Source: Actinomycetota bacterium (GTDB lineage Bacteria > Actinomycetota > Acidimicrobiia > Acidimicrobiales > Microtrichaceae). From it: a DNA stretch of 7,985 nucleotides. Location of the stretch: the NCBI GenBank assembly GCA_005777415.1, contig SXMI01000180.1, positions 1 to 7,985 of the forward strand, written 5' to 3'. The notes below the pieces were generated by a model that was not told the DNA's origin, ran no database searches, and saw nothing but the letters and a program-made list of their open reading frames with translations. Positions 6,537 to 7,985 of this stretch are shown piece by piece. Numbering within the stretch: the stretch's first letter is position 1; the number at the start of each line of letters is the position of its first letter. Both the position numbers and the translations under genes were made by a program.

Positions 6537-6626
6537 ATGACGGAGGCCACCTCGACGCACCGCCCGACCCCACCCCGTCCGCAGCGCCGGTCGATGGCGA
6601 CGTCGGCGCAGGGATCGCAGTCGTGA
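6537..6626 (+). CDS. Possible leaderless 29-codon leader ORF coupled to rmd
   Basis: ATG at 6537 opens a 29-residue reading frame (start MTEATSTHRP, end AQGSQS) rich in Thr, Ser, Arg and Pro, with no recognised motif. Its TGA at 6624-6626 overlaps the GTG start of rmd at 6623 as GTGA. It is positioned for leaderless initiation from the TACAGT box, and ribosomes finishing it would be placed on the weak rmd start. A leader peptide acting through coupling fits the layout better than a functional protein. It may be chance: the stretch is short and its codons are not diagnostic. Confidence 0.4.
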   Translation: MTEATSTHRPTPPRPQRRSMATSAQGSQS

Positions 6627-7534
6627 GGTCGCTCGTCACCGGTGCCGGCGGGTTCGTCGGCCACCACCTCGTCGCCCACCTGCAGGAGCAGGGTGACGAG
6701 GTCCTCGTGACCGACTTCACCGTCGACCAGCTCGACATCACCGATGCCGACGCCCTGCTCGCCCGGCTCCGACACGACCGCCCCGAGGCCATCTACCACC
6801 TGGCCGGGGCCAGCGACGTGGGCGGATCGTGGAACGCTCCGCACGAGACGTTCCGGGCCAACGCCGAGGGCACCCTCAACGTCCTGTGGGCGGCCCGGGA
6901 GGCCGGGGTCGAGCGGGTGCTGACCATCGGCTCGGCCGACGTCTACGGCAAGGTCACCCCCGACGACCTCCCCCTCACCGAGGACAGCCCGTTGCGGCCC
7001 GTCAGCCCGTACGCCGCCTCGAAGGTCGCCGCCGACGCGGTCGCCGAGCAGGCCTTCCGCGGCCACGGCCAGCACGTGGTCCGGACCCGCCCGTTCAACC
7101 ACCTCGGCCCGGGGCAGAGCGACAAGTTCGTGGCGCCCGCACTGGCGGCGCGCATCGCCGCCAACGAGCGGAGCGGCGAGGCCGAGGTCCGGGTCGGCAA
7201 CCTGAGTCCCCGGCGCGACTTCACCGACGTGCGCGACGTCGTGCGCGCCTACCGGCTGCTCGTCGAACACGGCCGCGCCGGCGAGGTCTACAACGTGTGC
7301 TCCGGACGGGCGATCGCGATCGAGGAGCTCGCCCGCACGATGCTGTCCCTGGCGACCGTCCCGATGGAGCTGGTGGCGGACCCGGACCTGCAGCGCGGGG
7401 TGGACATCCCGGTCCTGCTCGGCGACCCCGGCCGGCTGAGGGCCGACACCGGTTGGGAGCCCCGGATCCCGCTCGACGACACGCTCGCCGACCTGCTCGG
7501 GGACATGCGGGCCCGGCTCTCCGGCAACGACTAG
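6623..7534 (+). CDS. rmd: GDP-6-deoxy-D-lyxo-4-hexulose reductase (GDP-D-rhamnose synthesis)
   Basis: Reduces GDP-4-keto-6-deoxy-D-mannose, the product of Gmd, to GDP-D-rhamnose in the cytoplasm. The 303-residue protein is a full-length extended short-chain dehydrogenase. It has the NAD(P)-binding TGAGGFVG at 6-13, an active-site serine in IGSADVYG (Ser104), and the catalytic pair Tyr130 and Lys134 in YAASK. The blocks RPFNHLGPGQ (156-165), GNLSPRRDFTDVRDVVRAY (192-210) and EVYNVCSG (221-228) are typical of Rmd-type reductases. A general epimerase of the same family is the main alternative, but the adjoining gmd supports this call. GTG at 6623 is the only usable start near the nucleotide-binding motif. 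A weak AGGGA at 6610-6614 precedes it by eight bases, and it overlaps the stop of the small leader ORF. Ten bases separate it from gmd, so the two are surely cotranscribed. Confidence 0.9.
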   Translation: MRSLVTGAGGFVGHHLVAHLQEQGDEVLVTDFTVDQLDITDADALLARLRHDRPEAIYHLAGASDVGGSWNAPHETFRANAEGTLNVLWAAREAGVERVLTIGSADVYGKVTPDDLPLTEDSPLRPVSPYAASKVAADAVAEQAFRGHGQHVVRTRPFNHLGPGQSDKFVAPALAARIAANERSGEAEVRVGNLSPRRDFTDVRDVVRAYRLLVEHGRAGEVYNVCSGRAIAIEELARTMLSLATVPMELVADPDLQRGVDIPVLLGDPGRLRADTGWEPRIPLDDTLADLLGDMRARLSGND

Positions 7535-7539
7535 AAAGG
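7534..7539 (+). promoter_or_regulatory. Ribosome-binding site of gmd
   Basis: GAAAGG, starting on the last base of the rmd stop codon, lies five bases before the ATG at 7545. It supports that start and tight cotranscription with rmd. Confidence 0.6.
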
Positions 7540-7544
7540 CACCC

Positions 7545-7985
7545 ATGACGAAGACGGCCTTGATCACCGGCATCACCGGACAGGACGGTTCCTACCTCGC
7601 CGAACTGCTCCTGGGCGAGGGCTACACCGTGGTCGGCATGGTCCGGCGATCGTCCACGGTGACCTTCGAGCGCATCGCCCACCTCCAGGACCGCATCGCC
7701 ACCGTGCAGGGCGACCTGCTCGACCAGGCCAGCCTCATCGACCTGCTCCGGACCCACCGGCCCGACGAGGTGTACAACCTCGCCGCCCAGAGCTTCGTCC
7801 AGACGAGTTTCGGCCAGCCGGTGCTGACCGGCGACGTGACCGCCCTCGGGGTCACCCGGCTCCTCGACGCCATCCGGATCGTCGACCCCGAGACCCGCTT
7901 CTACCAGGCGTCCTCCTCGGAGATGTTCGGCAAGGTCGTCGAGGTGCCCCAGCGGGAGTCGACGCCGTTCTACCCCCGCTCCCCC
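7545..7985 (+). CDS. gmd: GDP-mannose 4,6-dehydratase, N-terminal part (3' end outside window)
   Basis: Converts GDP-D-mannose to GDP-4-keto-6-deoxy-D-mannose, the first step toward GDP-D-rhamnose (and, in other organisms, GDP-L-fucose or perosamine). The visible 147 residues start with ALITGITGQDGSYLAELLL (5-23), the NADP-binding Rossmann motif of Gmd. RRSSTVTFERIAHLQD (34-49), the EVYNLAAQSFVQTSF block (75-89) and QASSSEMFGK (121-130) follow. The last contains the catalytic Ser/Thr-x-Glu (Ser124, Glu126); E. coli Gmd has Thr here, and serine is the conservative alternative. The fragment ends in TPFYPRSP, just before the expected catalytic Tyr-x-x-x-Lys, which lies beyond the edge. The segment after residue 49 is shorter than in E. 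coli Gmd, so it belongs to a different subgroup. It follows rmd by ten bases, the reverse of the order of the reactions. Confidence 0.95.
   Translation, partial: MTKTALITGITGQDGSYLAELLLGEGYTVVGMVRRSSTVTFERIAHLQDRIATVQGDLLDQASLIDLLRTHRPDEVYNLAAQSFVQTSFGQPVLTGDVTALGVTRLLDAIRIVDPETRFYQASSSEMFGKVVEVPQRESTPFYPRSP

Noticed and set aside
6404..6538. ATG at 6538 as the glycosyltransferase start
   Set aside because: It has a fair GAGGTG upstream, but the added 45 residues are Cys/Arg/Gly-rich and the candidate -10 box TACGAT would lie inside the coding region. It remains the main alternative to ATC at 6403.
3470..6622. Very long plus-strand open frame running into rmd, opposite the glycosyltransferase
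   Set aside because: Its product upstream of 6623 is Arg/Gly/His-rich with no domain, while the opposite strand has a clear GT2 domain and membrane helices. It is a stop-poor antisense frame caused by high GC; only the part from 6623 is real (rmd).
6404..7576. Extension of the minus-strand glycosyltransferase frame up to 7576
   Set aside because: It runs antisense to rmd and the start of gmd, both with clear family motifs, and the extension has no recognisable domain.

Overview
The window is very GC-rich, with almost every codon ending in G or C. It uses GTG starts freely and has TAnnnT-type -10 boxes. This points to a high-GC actinobacterium. The gene content (FtsH with a long proline tail, a DUF5719-like exported protein, and a giant glycosyltransferase/membrane protein) would fit Acidimicrobiia or relatives, but that placement is inference. 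No phage, insertion sequence, CRISPR, tRNA or rRNA was seen; this looks like ordinary chromosome devoted to the cell envelope.

Layout. (1) 1-891, plus strand: the 3' part of ftsH (end of the AAA+ module, the whole zinc-protease domain and a proline-rich tail). (2) 892-930: a short convergent gap holding a terminator-like hairpin and one copy of a short direct repeat. (3) 931-6403, minus strand, read from right to left: a large family-2 glycosyltransferase fused to a polytopic membrane region; a secreted or membrane-anchored four-repeat beta protein (DUF5719-like) whose GTG start overlaps the glycosyltransferase stop; and, after 41 bases, a membrane-anchored thioredoxin-like CxxC protein. (4) 6404-6536: a divergent promoter region. 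(5) 6537-7985, plus strand: a 29-codon leader ORF that appears leaderless and ends in a GTGA overlap with rmd (GDP-4-keto-6-deoxy-D-mannose reductase), followed by gmd (GDP-mannose 4,6-dehydratase), which is cut by the window edge.

How the genes may work together. Gmd and Rmd convert GDP-D-mannose to GDP-D-rhamnose. The divergent minus-strand unit encodes a glycosyltransferase with a membrane-embedded half, an exported partner, and a possible extracytoplasmic redox protein. A plausible reading is a module that makes a deoxy-sugar donor and assembles a surface glycan; the link between the two halves rests on position only. The most interesting details are an apparent ATC start codon with a strong Shine-Dalgarno for the glycosyltransferase, the coupled leaderless mini-ORF before rmd, the fourfold repeat of the DUF5719-like protein, and several perfect or near-perfect hairpins at gene ends.
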